Shown piece by piece: positions 25,675 to 34,434 of a stretch of DNA of 53,480 nucleotides (the stretch's first letter is position 1; each line of letters opens with the position of its first letter). The notes beneath the pieces were generated by a model. The model made no database searches and had not been told where the DNA came from. It was given only the letters and a program-made list of their open reading frames with translations. Source of the DNA: Planktosalinus lacus (GTDB lineage: Bacteria > Bacteroidota > Bacteroidia > Flavobacteriales > Flavobacteriaceae); contig NZ_BMGK01000012.1 in assembly GCF_014640155.1 (NCBI RefSeq), forward strand, positions 1 through 53,480. The letters are read 5' to 3'. Both the position numbers and the translations under genes were made by a program.

Positions 25675-26268
25675 ATGGTTTCAGACAAAGTTACAGCCTA
25701 TATAGAAAAGCATGAGCACTGGAAAGAAGAACTCAAAAAGCTCAGAACAATTTTAAAAAAAACCACTCTTGAAGAAACAATTAAATGGGGCGCACCAGTA
25801 TATGTTGCTCATGGTAAAAATGTGCTGGCGATTGCAGGTTTTAAAAACCATTGTTGTATATGGTTTTTTCAAGGAGTTTTCCTGAAAGACCCCAACAAAA
25901 AATTAATCAATGCTCAGAAAGGTAAAACAAAAGCATTGAGACAATGGCGCTTTGAATCATTTGATGAAATTGATGAGTCGATTGTGTTGGCCTATGCCAT
26001 AGAAGCAATTGCAAACGCCAAAGCTGGTAAAGAAATTAAACCCGAGAAAAGTAAAAAAATTGAGCTGCCCGTTGAACTTAAGGAAGCATTCAAGAAAAAT
26101 GCTGCTTTAAAACAAAATTTCGATGTGCTTACCCCTTACAAACAAAAAGAATATAAAGAACACATTGGCAGTGCAAAACAAGAAAAAACACGCCGCAACC
26201 GGCTTGAAAAATGCATCCCGATAATCCTGGAAGGAAAGGGCCTGAATGATAAATATAAAAACTGCTAA
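25675..26268 (+). CDS. YdeI/DUF1801 family protein
   Basis: A 197-residue cytosolic protein with two parts. The N-terminal DUF1801 domain (about 5-115) contains LEETIKWGAPVYVAHGKNVLAI and WFFQGVFLKDP. A C-terminal OmdA-like part (about 130-190) contains ALKQNFDVLTPYKQKEYKEHI and EKTRRNRLEKCI. This two-domain arrangement matches the YdeI family, which has been linked to acid and bacteriocin tolerance in other bacteria. Whether that applies here is not known. The ATG is preceded by an AT-rich leader. Confidence 0.82.
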   Translation: MVSDKVTAYIEKHEHWKEELKKLRTILKKTTLEETIKWGAPVYVAHGKNVLAIAGFKNHCCIWFFQGVFLKDPNKKLINAQKGKTKALRQWRFESFDEIDESIVLAYAIEAIANAKAGKEIKPEKSKKIELPVELKEAFKKNAALKQNFDVLTPYKQKEYKEHIGSAKQEKTRRNRLEKCIPIILEGKGLNDKYKNC

Positions 26269-26342
26269 TTTTAAATTTTTACGATTTGTAACAAATGCCT
26301 TTAATTGTATACTAACACTGCAACACTAACCAATTAACAATT

Positions 26343-26843
26343 TTGAGTAAAGAACTGGAACATAGTTTTGTGACCCAGCTGGAAGAGAATCAAAACATTG
26401 TGCATAAAATCTGCCGGTTATACACCAATGATGCAGACTCACACAATGATTTGTTTCAGGAAATCACGATCCAGTTATGGAAAGCGTTTCCAAAATTCAG
26501 AGGAGATTCAAAATTTAGTACCTGGATGTATCGTGTGGGTTTAAATACAGCCATCACACTTTATCGAAAATCCAAAAGAAGCGTCAATACCGGCGCACAG
26601 GATTTTGATACTGTGAGCTTTAAAATCACAGCCGACGAATATGACGATACTGTAGAAGTACAACTCAGACTGATGTATGACGCTGTAAAACAGCTCAACG
26701 ATATTGATAAAGCACTCGTTTTTTTATATCTCGAGGATAAAAATTATAAAGAAATTTCAGAAACACTTGGTATCACTGAAGTGAATGCCCGGGTAAAAAT
26801 GAATAGAATAAAAGAAAAGTTAAGAACAATACTCAATCCGTAA
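26343..26843 (+). CDS. ECF-type RNA polymerase sigma factor
   Basis: A 166-residue sigma-70 family factor made of region 2 (about 25-85, with LFQEITIQLWKAFPKF and STWMYRVGLNTAI) and region 4 (about 105-165, ALVFLYLEDKNYKEISETLG), with no sigma-1.1 or region 3. This is the ECF layout. The start is a TTG at 26343 because the N-terminus fits and no ATG precedes it. A membrane-protein gene begins 4 bases after its stop and probably encodes its anti-sigma partner. Confidence 0.92.
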   Translation: MSKELEHSFVTQLEENQNIVHKICRLYTNDADSHNDLFQEITIQLWKAFPKFRGDSKFSTWMYRVGLNTAITLYRKSKRSVNTGAQDFDTVSFKITADEYDDTVEVQLRLMYDAVKQLNDIDKALVFLYLEDKNYKEISETLGITEVNARVKMNRIKEKLRTILNP

Positions 26844-26847
26844 GGCT

Positions 26848-27489
26848 ATGGATCAACTGGAATTATTAAAACAAAACTGGAAACTGCGGGATCAAGAGCA
26901 TCCCAGGCTTTCCTATGACCAGATTTACAATATGTTGTTCAAAAGGTCAACTTCTATAGTCAAATGGATTTTTATCATCAGTTTGCTGGAGTTGTTTTTT
27001 TGGATAGGGCTGTATTTTGTATCACCTAAATCATCGTTTGAAATTATCGAAAAACTAGGGATGAACACGGTCATGTTAATTTTTAATATCGTTCATTACA
27101 TCGTTGTCATTGTATTTATATATTGTTTTTATAAAAATTACATCTCTATAAAAGTCACTGAAAACACAAAATCATTAATGCAAAACATTCTCAGAACCCG
27201 GAAAACTGTGCGGTATTTTGTAATCTATAATGTGAGTGCCTTTATACTCACGCTGGGCATAATCAACTATTATTATTATACCAAAAGTGATCTTTTGCTG
27301 GAAGTGTTTTCAGATGTATATGGAATGGATTCGTTCCCGCCTGACTTTCTAACTTACTTTTTTACAGCACAAATCATTGTTGGTATCGTGCTTATTTTAT
27401 TACTAGTGCTGTTTTACAGACTGGTTTATGGAATATTGTTAAGAAAACTCTACAAAAACTACCGCGAACTAAAGAAAATTGAGCTTTAA
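26848..27489 (+). CDS. Membrane protein paired with the sigma factor, possible anti-sigma factor
   Basis: A 213-residue protein with a cytosolic N-terminus (about 1-33, MDQLELLKQNWKLRDQEHPR) and four transmembrane helices at about 36-58, 74-95, 122-142 and 172-198. The N-terminal part is a plausible sigma-binding segment, although it has no recognisable zinc or RskA-type anti-sigma domain. I recall similar sigma-plus-four-helix pairs in Flavobacteriaceae. Their membrane partner is sometimes misannotated as a carotene oxygenase; I do not see that domain here. The spacing (4 bases) indicates co-transcription. Confidence 0.7.
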   Translation: MDQLELLKQNWKLRDQEHPRLSYDQIYNMLFKRSTSIVKWIFIISLLELFFWIGLYFVSPKSSFEIIEKLGMNTVMLIFNIVHYIVVIVFIYCFYKNYISIKVTENTKSLMQNILRTRKTVRYFVIYNVSAFILTLGIINYYYYTKSDLLLEVFSDVYGMDSFPPDFLTYFFTAQIIVGIVLILLLVLFYRLVYGILLRKLYKNYRELKKIEL

Positions 27490-27552
27490 AATTTAGTTTT
27501 TCATTTTACTTAAAACATCGCATTTCCTTAAGGTAGAATCAATGTTTTTAAA

Positions 27553-27596
27553 TACATTTGTTTTCGCTATAAGCAGAAGAAATTCTGCATTTTTTA
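27553..27596 (+). promoter_or_regulatory. gcvT promoter element and leader hairpin
   Basis: TACATTTG (27553-27560) is a Bacteroidota -10-type match. It would start transcription near 27567, about 50 bases before gcvT. Immediately downstream GCAGAA (27573-27578) pairs perfectly with TTCTGC (27583-27588) around a GAAA tetraloop, then A and six T follow. This looks like a small terminator within the leader. No glycine riboswitch was recognised. Confidence 0.4.
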
Positions 27597-27615
27597 CATT
27601 AAATAATTTGTTGCA

Positions 27616-28698
27616 ATGAAAAACACAGCGTTATCTCACATACATGAGGCCTTGGGTGCCAAAATGGTTCCCTTTGCCGGTTACAAGATGCCCGTTCAGT
27701 ATGAAGGCGTCAACATAGAACATGAAACCGTTAGAAACAACCTGGGTATTTTTGACGTTTCACATATGGGTGAATTTCTCATTTCCGGGAAAAATGCACT
27801 TGCCCTCATTCAAAAAGTTTGTTCCAATGACGCTTCAAAGCTCATTGATGGTAAAGCACAATACAGTTACTTTCCCAATGAAACAGGTGGTATTGTAGAT
27901 GATTTGATAGTCTATCGGTTGAATGAAGAAAAATATTTACTGGTAGTCAACGCTTCTAATATTGAAAAAGACTGGAATTGGATCAATAAACACAACACCA
28001 TGGGTGCAGACCTTCGCAACCTGTCTGATGACTATGCATTATTGGCAATTCAAGGGTCCAAGGCAGTTGAAGCAATGCAATCACTTACATCAGTTGATTT
28101 AAACAGCATTCCTTTTTACAATTTTAAAGTGGCTGATTTTGCAGGAATAGAACACACAATTATATCTGCAACAGGATATACCGGAAGTGGTGGTTTTGAA
28201 ATTTATTGTAAAAACAGTGAAGTAGAACAAGTTTGGAATAAAGTAATGGAAGCCGGTGCCAAATTTGGTATCAAACCGGTAGGATTGGCAGCCAGAGACA
28301 CCCTCAGGCTTGAAATGGGATACTGCTTGTATGGAAATGACATTACCGAAGAAACCTCTCCGCTGGAAGCCGGTTTAGGATGGGTAACCAAATTTACTAA
28401 AGATTTTATCAATTCAGAAGCCTTAAAAAAACAAAAAGAAGAGGGCCTATCACAAAAACTGGTCGCTTTTGAAATCAACGAAAGAGGAATACCTCGTCAA
28501 GGCTATGACATCATTGACAATCAAGGAGTCAAGATTGGATTTGTAACCAGCGGAACAATGTCTCCTTCACTCAATAAAGGCATTGGACTGGGTTATGTTC
28601 CAATCAACTACAGTGAACCCGGAAGTGAAATTGCTATTCAAATAAGAAAAAATGCTATACCCGCTACAGTTGTCAAACTCCCATTCTATAAAAAATAA
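27616..28698 (+). CDS. gcvT: Aminomethyltransferase, T-protein of the glycine cleavage system
   Basis: A 360-residue tetrahydrofolate-dependent enzyme that takes the aminomethyl group from lipoyl-H protein. Visible are FDVSHMGEF near residue 48, [11 protein letters not shown] near 92 and [10 protein letters not shown] near 190. [20 protein letters not shown] follows near 220, with [19 protein letters not shown] near 312. Length is normal. It is the first gene of a unit with the SDR (zero-base gap), phhB and probably a YebC-type gene. No gcvH or gcvP is in the window; lpdA, the L-protein, is at 15.8 kb. Confidence 0.95.
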   Translation: MKNTALSHIHEALGAKMVPFAGYKMPVQYEGVNIEHETVRNNLGIFDVSHMGEFLISGKNALALIQKVCSNDASKLIDGKAQYSYFPNETGGIVDDLIVYRLNEEKYLLVVNASNIEKDWNWINKHNTMGADLRNLSDDYALLAIQGSKAVEAMQSLTSVDLNSIPFYNFKVADFAGIEHTIISATGYTGSGGFEIYCKNSEVEQVWNKVMEAGAKFGIKPVGLAARDTLRLEMGYCLYGNDITEETSPLEAGLGWVTKFTKDFINSEALKKQKEEGLSQKLVAFEINERGIPRQGYDIIDNQGVKIGFVTSGTMSPSLNKGIGLGYVPINYSEPGSEIAIQIRKNAIPATVVKLPFYKK

Positions 28699-29553
28699 AT
28701 GGGAAAAAGAATTCTAATACTTGGAGCCAGCGGTTTTATTGGAAATGCTTTGTACAGCGAACTCCAATCCTATTTTGATGTGTATGGCACCTACTATTCA
28801 AATTTTTCAGACTTTAGCAAAAATCAGGTTTTTTATCATTTTGATGTAGAAAAAGACGATGTTGAAGCACTTTTAAATACGATCAAACCCTCTGTTATTA
28901 TTTCTTGTCTAGGAGGCCAATTTGATCGTTTATTGGACGTACACAAACAACTGAGTTCTTATGCAATGGTCACTCCAAATTGCCGATTATTTTTTATATC
29001 AACAGTAAAAGTTTTTGACGGAATAAAAAGTTATCCGGCCTTGGAAACAGACAAAGCCTTTGCCATTTCAAACCAGGGGAAATATGCGCTGGCTGTTGAA
29101 AAATTATTGAAAGAACTTCCGGCACAACGTTATGCTATTATTCGCTTACCACTCGTTTTAGGTGTCAATGCCCCTGTTGTTACAAATTTAAAGTATGCCA
29201 TAGCATCACAAGATGTTTTTGAAATATATCCTGACCTGGTAATTAATGTTACGACAGACACCCGTTTGTCACAACAGATTCATTATTTGGTCAATCAGTC
29301 AAAATATGGTATTTTTCATGTTGGATCATCTGATTTGATTCACCATAGTGATTTATTTGAGGAAATATCAGAAAAACTCGGTTCCAATAAACCAATATTT
29401 AAACAGGTTTATGAATCCAATACAGACCGCTTTGAGGCTGTGCTTCCCAAAAAAAGTTTCAGTCTTAAAGAGCACAAGTACAATGTACTTGATATCGTTA
29501 ATGAGGTCACCCTCAATCAAAGTATTCCAACATTAAAAACCACATTATTATGA
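28699..29553 (+). CDS. RmlD-like NAD-dependent epimerase/dehydratase family protein
   Basis: A 284-residue Rossmann-fold protein of the extended SDR group. The nucleotide-binding GASGFIG lies near residue 8. The FFISTVKVFDG segment (near 100) corresponds to the catalytic-Ser strand. The expected YxxxK is read as YALAV near 131-135, so the lysine is replaced by valine and another lysine lies two residues on. This suggests an altered or lost redox activity; it could act as a regulator or bind substrate only. It follows gcvT with no gap, and its stop overlaps the phhB start. Confidence 0.75.
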   Translation: MGKRILILGASGFIGNALYSELQSYFDVYGTYYSNFSDFSKNQVFYHFDVEKDDVEALLNTIKPSVIISCLGGQFDRLLDVHKQLSSYAMVTPNCRLFFISTVKVFDGIKSYPALETDKAFAISNQGKYALAVEKLLKELPAQRYAIIRLPLVLGVNAPVVTNLKYAIASQDVFEIYPDLVINVTTDTRLSQQIHYLVNQSKYGIFHVGSSDLIHHSDLFEEISEKLGSNKPIFKQVYESNTDRFEAVLPKKSFSLKEHKYNVLDIVNEVTLNQSIPTLKTTLL

Positions 29554-29831
29554 GCAAACTATCAGAAAACCAAATCAAGGAACAATTAAAACACATTGAA
29601 GACTGGGAGTATAGTGACAACGCTATTCACACCACCATTGAATTTTCAGATTTCAAAGATTGCTTTACGGTGATGACCCGCATTGCCTTTGAAGCCGAAA
29701 ATCTAAACCACCACCCAGACTGGAGTAACGTTTACAACAAATTAAGTATTTCGTTAAGTTCACACGAAGCAGGTGGTCTCACTGAAAAAGATTTTCAATT
29801 GGCACAAATTATTGATGGCATCGTTAGCTGA
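29550..29831 (+). CDS. phhB: 4a-hydroxytetrahydrobiopterin dehydratase
   Basis: A 93-residue pterin-4a-carbinolamine dehydratase that recycles pterin cofactor after aromatic amino acid hydroxylation. The family signature AENLNHHPDWSNVYNKLSI (near 48-68; the paired His and the W) is intact, as is the LSSHEAGGLTEKDFQLA tail. Its ATG overlaps the TGA of the SDR gene (ATGA). Phenylalanine hydroxylase is not in the window. It may instead serve a folate- or molybdopterin-linked role. Confidence 0.92.
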   Translation: MSKLSENQIKEQLKHIEDWEYSDNAIHTTIEFSDFKDCFTVMTRIAFEAENLNHHPDWSNVYNKLSISLSSHEAGGLTEKDFQLAQIIDGIVS

Positions 29832-29887
29832 TTTTTTTTGAAGATTTAGTATTTTTGAATTCCGAATTTTAGAAGAGATTACACACT

Positions 29888-30601
29888 ATGGGAAGAGCAT
29901 TTGAGTTTAGAAAAGCGAGAAAGATGAAGCGTTGGTCTGCAATGTCAAAAGCCTTTACGCGCATCGGTAAAGACATTGTAATGGCTGTTAAAGAAGGCGG
30001 TCCCGACCCCGATAGCAATTCGCGCTTACGAGCTGTAATTCAAAATGCAAAGTCTGTCAATATGCCCAAAGACAATATTGAACGCGCCATAAAACGCGCC
30101 TCCGATAAAAGCTTGGGCGATTTCAAAGAAGTGCTTTTTGAAGGTTATGCGCCTCATGGCATTGCTATTTTGGTAGAAACTGCAACCGATAATAATACAC
30201 GCACAGTTGCCAATATCCGTTCTTATTTTAATAAATGTGATGGAAGTTTGGGGACCAGTGGCTCGGTATCGTTTATGTTTGATCACACCTGTAATTTTAG
30301 AATTCAAAAAACAGCCCTCGATTTAGAAGAGCTCGAACTTGAATTGATCGATTTTGGTGTGGAAGAAGTATTTGAAGATGAAGACGGCGTCTTAATCTAC
30401 GCGCCTTTTGAAAGTTTTGGGGCTATTCAGAAATACTTGGAAGAAAACAACCTTGAGATACTATCGTCCGGATTTGAGAGAATTCCACAGGTGACCAAAA
30501 AACTCACTGAAGAACAAGCTGCTGATGTTGAAAAATTGCTTGAAAAAATTGAAGAAGATGATGACGTTCAAAATGTGTACCACACGATGGATGAAAATTA
30601 A
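29888..30601 (+). CDS. YebC/PmpR family protein
   Basis: A 237-residue cytosolic protein of the YebC family, with the N-terminal MGRAFEFRKARKMKRWSAMS. It has the conserved PDPDSNSRLRAVIQNAK near 38 and NMPKDNIERAIKRA near 58. A central part (LFEGYAPHGIAILVETATDN) follows, and the acidic C-terminal domain ends EEDDDVQNVYHTMDEN. Members act as transcription factors or in relieving ribosome stalling at proline stretches. TATTTTTG at 29850-29857 is a possible -10 element. Its stop codon shares the palindrome TTAA with the convergent capD-like gene. Confidence 0.93.
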   Translation: MGRAFEFRKARKMKRWSAMSKAFTRIGKDIVMAVKEGGPDPDSNSRLRAVIQNAKSVNMPKDNIERAIKRASDKSLGDFKEVLFEGYAPHGIAILVETATDNNTRTVANIRSYFNKCDGSLGTSGSVSFMFDHTCNFRIQKTALDLEELELELIDFGVEEVFEDEDGVLIYAPFESFGAIQKYLEENNLEILSSGFERIPQVTKKLTEEQAADVEKLLEKIEEDDDVQNVYHTMDEN

Positions 30602-32541
30602 TTATCCAATGACATAAACTTAGAGTTTTCACTTTTATATTCGGGAACAACTTCCTTAAGTAGTTTTACCACTTCAACTTCACTGCCCCTTAAGGCAGAT
30701 TTTACAATTTTTTCATATCGCCCTGTAAGGTTTTTAAAGTTTTGAGGTGTTTCTTTAGCAACCATAATTTTTTTGTGATGGGTGGGCAAATTTAAAGAAG
30801 TATCAGCCAATAATTCTTCAAACAGCTTTTCGCCCGGTCTTAAACCGGTGACTTTAACATGGATATCTTCTCCGGGAATCAAGCCTGATAATCTTATCAT
30901 ACGTTCTGCCAGATCCATGATGCGAATAGGTTCTCCCATATCAAAAACAAATATTTCTCCTCCTTTGCCCATAGTTCCAGCCTGTAATACCAATTGACAG
31001 GCTTCAGGAATCGTCATAAAATATCTGATGATATCCGGGTGGGTAACTGTAACCGGGCCCCCTTTGGCAATTTGACGTTTAAAATGTGGAATTACAGAGC
31101 CATTGGAGCCCAATACATTTCCAAAACGGGTGGTGATAAATTTAGTGGAAACTTTTTCTTCTTCCTGAATGGATTGCACATAAATTTCAGCTGCACGTTT
31201 TGAAGCACCCATAACATTGGATGGGTTCACAGCCTTGTCTGTAGAAACCATCACAAACCGTTCAACATTTTCAGATAAAGACAGCTTGACTAAATTCATG
31301 GTTCCAAGAATATTGACATAAATCGCCTCATGCGGATTTCTTTCAATAATTGGCACGTGTTTATAAGCTGCAGCGTGGTATACTATATTAAAATCATAGC
31401 GCTCAAATATCAAAGCAAGCCGATACATATTGGTAATGTTGGCCAATTCAGTGATGATTTTTGTATCGGGAAATTCATCTTGAAGCAGTAACTCCAATTC
31501 ATGTAACTGGGTTTCTGCCTGATCCAGGACAACAACCAACTTGGGTTGATATTTTATTAACTGCCGCACTATTTCACTTCCTATTGAACCCGCCCCACCG
31601 GTAACCAATACCGATTTTCCTTCAATTGATTCTCGAATATGATCATCGTCAAGATGTATCACTTCCCTGTTTAATAAATCTTCAATTTCAATGGCACGAA
31701 TTTGACTGTTTATCTCTTTCTGGGTTTCAAGCTTTTCTACTTTTGGAACATTATAAATCTGAATGTTTGCTTTCAAACACTCATCCACCAGCTGGTTTTT
31801 ATCCTTTATTGACAAAGTGTCCTCAATTATCAAAATACCATTGATATTATAATTTCGCAACTCTTCTGAAAGGCTTTTATTATAGTTTATAACCTGTTTA
31901 TCAAGGATTCTAATGTTTTTGTATTTCTTTTTATGAGCGAGAAATCCAACCAATTCAAAAGGCTGGACTGAATCTGTATTCAAGGCCTCCGCAATAGAAA
32001 TTGCCTGATCATCAGTTCCATAAATTAAAATTCTTTTTTTATAAGCACCATTTCTTTTTTGACCTTTCATAATACGATACACATGTTTTACAAATAATCT
32101 GAAAAGCAATAAAAAAGAAAATGAAAAGAACGCATAAAAAATTAAACCCGGCATCAAATAGAGCTTCTTGCCGGTTACATAATAATGGCCGTAATTAATG
32201 ATTGAAACTATTATTAAAGTTGAAACGGAGGCCAGTAACAACTTTGTTATGTCAGTAAACGTAGAATGTCGTATCAACCCTGAATACGTCTTGAAGACAA
32301 AAAAGAATAAAAAATTAATCACTAACAACAACCCATATTGATAGGGTAAACTAATTGTTTGATAAAATTTAATATTTAGATTTAGTAAAATTAAATGTGT
32401 CATTGCGAGCGAACTCATCAAAATGATGATGTCTATCAAAATGACAATCCAACGGGGTAAGTAACGGAGGTTGGTTATTCCCAATTTGTTATCACCTCTG
32501 AAAATAGCGCGTTGCAACTTATTTTTTATTCCCTGTATCAT
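30598..32541 (-). CDS. Polysaccharide biosynthesis NDP-sugar 4,6-dehydratase (CapD/PglF-like)
   Basis: About 647 residues: N-terminal cytosolic region, four transmembrane helices (about 35-140), a nucleotide-binding core (GTDDQAISIAEAL near 180) and a C-terminal SDR domain with VTGGAGSIGSEIVRQL near 315. The catalytic segment is TDKAVNPSNVMGASK near 440, with Met in place of the usual Tyr, as in other long membrane CapD/PglF proteins. It would make a 4-keto-6-deoxy-HexNAc-type sugar nucleotide for capsule, LPS or glycan. I start it at ATG 32541 (MIQGIKN). The aminotransferase gene lies 69 bases upstream in the transcript. Confidence 0.88.
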   Translation of the reverse strand: MIQGIKNKLQRAIFRGDNKLGITNLRYLPRWIVILIDIIILMSSLAMTHLILLNLNIKFYQTISLPYQYGLLLVINFLFFFVFKTYSGLIRHSTFTDITKLLLASVSTLIIVSIINYGHYYVTGKKLYLMPGLIFYAFFSFSFLLLFRLFVKHVYRIMKGQKRNGAYKKRILIYGTDDQAISIAEALNTDSVQPFELVGFLAHKKKYKNIRILDKQVINYNKSLSEELRNYNINGILIIEDTLSIKDKNQLVDECLKANIQIYNVPKVEKLETQKEINSQIRAIEIEDLLNREVIHLDDDHIRESIEGKSVLVTGGAGSIGSEIVRQLIKYQPKLVVVLDQAETQLHELELLLQDEFPDTKIITELANITNMYRLALIFERYDFNIVYHAAAYKHVPIIERNPHEAIYVNILGTMNLVKLSLSENVERFVMVSTDKAVNPSNVMGASKRAAEIYVQSIQEEEKVSTKFITTRFGNVLGSNGSVIPHFKRQIAKGGPVTVTHPDIIRYFMTIPEACQLVLQAGTMGKGGEIFVFDMGEPIRIMDLAERMIRLSGLIPGEDIHVKVTGLRPGEKLFEELLADTSLNLPTHHKKIMVAKETPQNFKNLTGRYEKIVKSALRGSEVEVVKLLKEVVPEYKSENSKFMSLDN

Positions 32542-32610
32542 AATACTTGAACTAATGAAACGATCACGCAATTAGTAAATTGCATTCAATTGTGGGGAGA
32601 GTTAAAGCTT

Positions 32611-33756
32611 TTAAAATATTGAGTCAATCGCAATTTTAATTCTTTCAAGGTCTGTTGTTGTGAGATTGGACCCCGAGGGTAAACACAAACCTAAATTAAA
32701 AAGTCCTTCAGAAACCTGATCTCCATAATATGGGGCGTATTTAAACACCGGTTGAAGATGCATAGGTTTCCACAAAGGGCGTGATTCAATATGTTCTTTT
32801 TCTAAAGCCAGACGCAAGGTTTCACGGCAAATTGTTTTGGTTTGATTTGGTGTGATTTGCACACAACTTAACCAATGATTTGAAAAAAAGCGTTCATTTG
32901 GCTCACTAAATATACATACCTCATTATAATTATCAAATATCTTCTTATAAAATTTATGATTTTCTCTCCTTTTGGCAACATGAGTATCCAGCACTTCCAT
33001 TTGCCCTCGTCCAATTCCTGCAGCAACATTACTCATTCTATAATTGTAACCAATTTCACTATGCTGATAATGAGGAGCAGCATCACGGGCCTGTGTTGCA
33101 AGAAAAACAGCTTTTTCTTTTTGTGCTTTTGTATGGGTTATCAATGCTCCACCTCCTGAAGTCGTGATTATTTTGTTGCCGTTGAATGAAAGTATTGATA
33201 AATCCCCAAAGGTTCCACATTTCTGAGAGTCATAGGAGCTTCCCAAGGCTTCTGCACTATCTTCAATGATGGGAATATCATAACGATTTGCAATTTCCCT
33301 TACTTCATCTACTTTGTAAGGCATTCCATAAAGGTGTACCGCAACAATCGCTTTTGGCTTTTTACCTTTTTGTAATCTGTCTTTTATGGCGCGTTCTAAA
33401 TGTTCTGGAGATAGATTCCAGGTTTCCGGTTCACTATCTATAAAAATGGGTGTGGCACCTTGATAAACTATTGGATTGGCAGATGCTGAAAACGTCATAC
33501 TTTGACAAAGTACCTCATCGCCTCTCTCAACTCCACTTAAAATCAATGCTAGATGCAAAGCGGCAGTCCCGGAACTTAAAGCTGCCACTTCCAGGTTTCT
33601 GTTTTCTTTGTTTAAGTAATCTTGTATAGCGTCTTCAAAACCGGTTACATTGGGCCCCAAAGGGGCAATCCAATTGGTATCAAAAGCTTCGTGAACATAA
33701 TTGAGTTCACTTCCTCCCATATGTGGTGAAGACAAATAAATTTTAGGTTGTTTCAT
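32611..33756 (-). CDS. DegT/DnrJ/EryC1/StrS family sugar aminotransferase (PglE-like)
   Basis: A 381-residue PLP enzyme that aminates a keto-sugar nucleotide. It begins IYLSSPHMGGSELNYVHEAF and NWIAPLGPNV, the PglE/EpsN-type N-terminus. The PLP-binding part has SSGTAALHLAL near 61, EDSAEALGSSY near 165 and the lysine in FNGNKIITTSGGG near 190. This class aminates the 4-keto product of a CapD/PglF dehydratase, whose gene follows. It is not the best candidate for KdnA, the Kdo 8-aminotransferase. A TTG-TAATTTTG promoter is visible at 33823-33790. Confidence 0.88.
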   Translation of the reverse strand: MKQPKIYLSSPHMGGSELNYVHEAFDTNWIAPLGPNVTGFEDAIQDYLNKENRNLEVAALSSGTAALHLALILSGVERGDEVLCQSMTFSASANPIVYQGATPIFIDSEPETWNLSPEHLERAIKDRLQKGKKPKAIVAVHLYGMPYKVDEVREIANRYDIPIIEDSAEALGSSYDSQKCGTFGDLSILSFNGNKIITTSGGGALITHTKAQKEKAVFLATQARDAAPHYQHSEIGYNYRMSNVAAGIGRGQMEVLDTHVAKRRENHKFYKKIFDNYNEVCIFSEPNERFFSNHWLSCVQITPNQTKTICRETLRLALEKEHIESRPLWKPMHLQPVFKYAPYYGDQVSEGLFNLGLCLPSGSNLTTTDLERIKIAIDSIF

Positions 33757-33789
33757 TTAAAATTGGGTCTCAAGCTTTTTATTTTGAAA

Positions 33790-33823
33790 CAAAATTACAA
33801 AACAATCTCTTTTATAAGTTCAA
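33790..33823 (-). promoter_or_regulatory. Promoter upstream of the sugar aminotransferase gene
   Basis: On the minus strand TTG (33823-33821) is followed after 23 bases by TAATTTTG (33797-33790). The second box matches TAnnTTTG, though the spacing is longer than usual. It lies 34 bases upstream of the ATG. Confidence 0.4.
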
Positions 33824-33888
33824 AAAGGGAAGAATGTACCAAAATAAAACATTCTGCAATACTGTTTGGGTTTCTCAAGAAGGATTAA

Positions 33889-34431
33889 TTAAGTATATGC
33901 AGGAACCTTCCCTACCACACCAACATAAAAGGATTGCAGTTGTTCTAAGTCTTTCTCAAAGTCACCGGTAGGATAGAATGGTTTATTGATTTTTACTGTT
34001 TTTGATCCATAATCAAAAGCAACGCCCACTATAGGAACATTGGCTTCCAGTGCAATGTAGTAAAACCCTGACTTCCAGTATGCAACTTTTTTTCGGGTGC
34101 CTTCAGGAGCCAACGCCAGTCTGAATTCATCCCTTTCTTTAAATAACCGGGCCACTTGCTGCACAGTATTTTGATTGGCAGACCGATCAATCGGTGCGCC
34201 ACCCATCCATTTAAAATACCATCCAAACGGAAACGAAAACAATTCTTTTTTAGCAATAAAATTAATGGATACTCCTAATAACTTCCTTACCATAGCACCA
34301 ATATAAAAGTCGTGCCAGCTAGTGTGTGGCACAACAATGATGACATATTTTTTAAGGTTGCCAGGCAAATCGCCTTCAATCTTCCAGCCCATCAACTTCT
34401 TAAAAATAATACCGGTGAGCCAACGCATCAT
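33889..34431 (-). CDS. Lysophospholipid acyltransferase-like protein (PlsC superfamily)
   Basis: A 180-residue acyltransferase-like protein. The HX4D motif is HTSWHDF near residue 36. It is followed by GGAPIDRSANQNTV near 75 and the LALAPEGTRKK block near 105, which is the PEGTR motif of the superfamily. It has one weak hydrophobic segment near the N-terminus and is peripheral to the inner membrane. It lies 3 bases downstream of the KdsB-KdnB fusion gene and is probably co-transcribed. A role in lipid A or surface glycolipid acylation is plausible but unproven. Confidence 0.82.
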   Translation of the reverse strand: MMRWLTGIIFKKLMGWKIEGDLPGNLKKYVIIVVPHTSWHDFYIGAMVRKLLGVSINFIAKKELFSFPFGWYFKWMGGAPIDRSANQNTVQQVARLFKERDEFRLALAPEGTRKKVAYWKSGFYYIALEANVPIVGVAFDYGSKTVKINKPFYPTGDFEKDLEQLQSFYVGVVGKVPAYT

Positions 34432-34434
34432 AGG

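Noticed and set aside
26848-27489. Carotene oxygenase as identity of the membrane protein
   Set aside because: This label is sometimes seen on similar proteins, but the sequence has four membrane helices and no iron-binding histidine pattern of that enzyme family.
32611-33756. The DegT-type aminotransferase as KdnA, partner of the KdsB-KdnB fusion
   Set aside because: Its N-terminus is that of PglE/EpsN-type enzymes, and it is directly followed by the matching CapD/PglF-type dehydratase, so it fits a HexNAc-type sugar route better.
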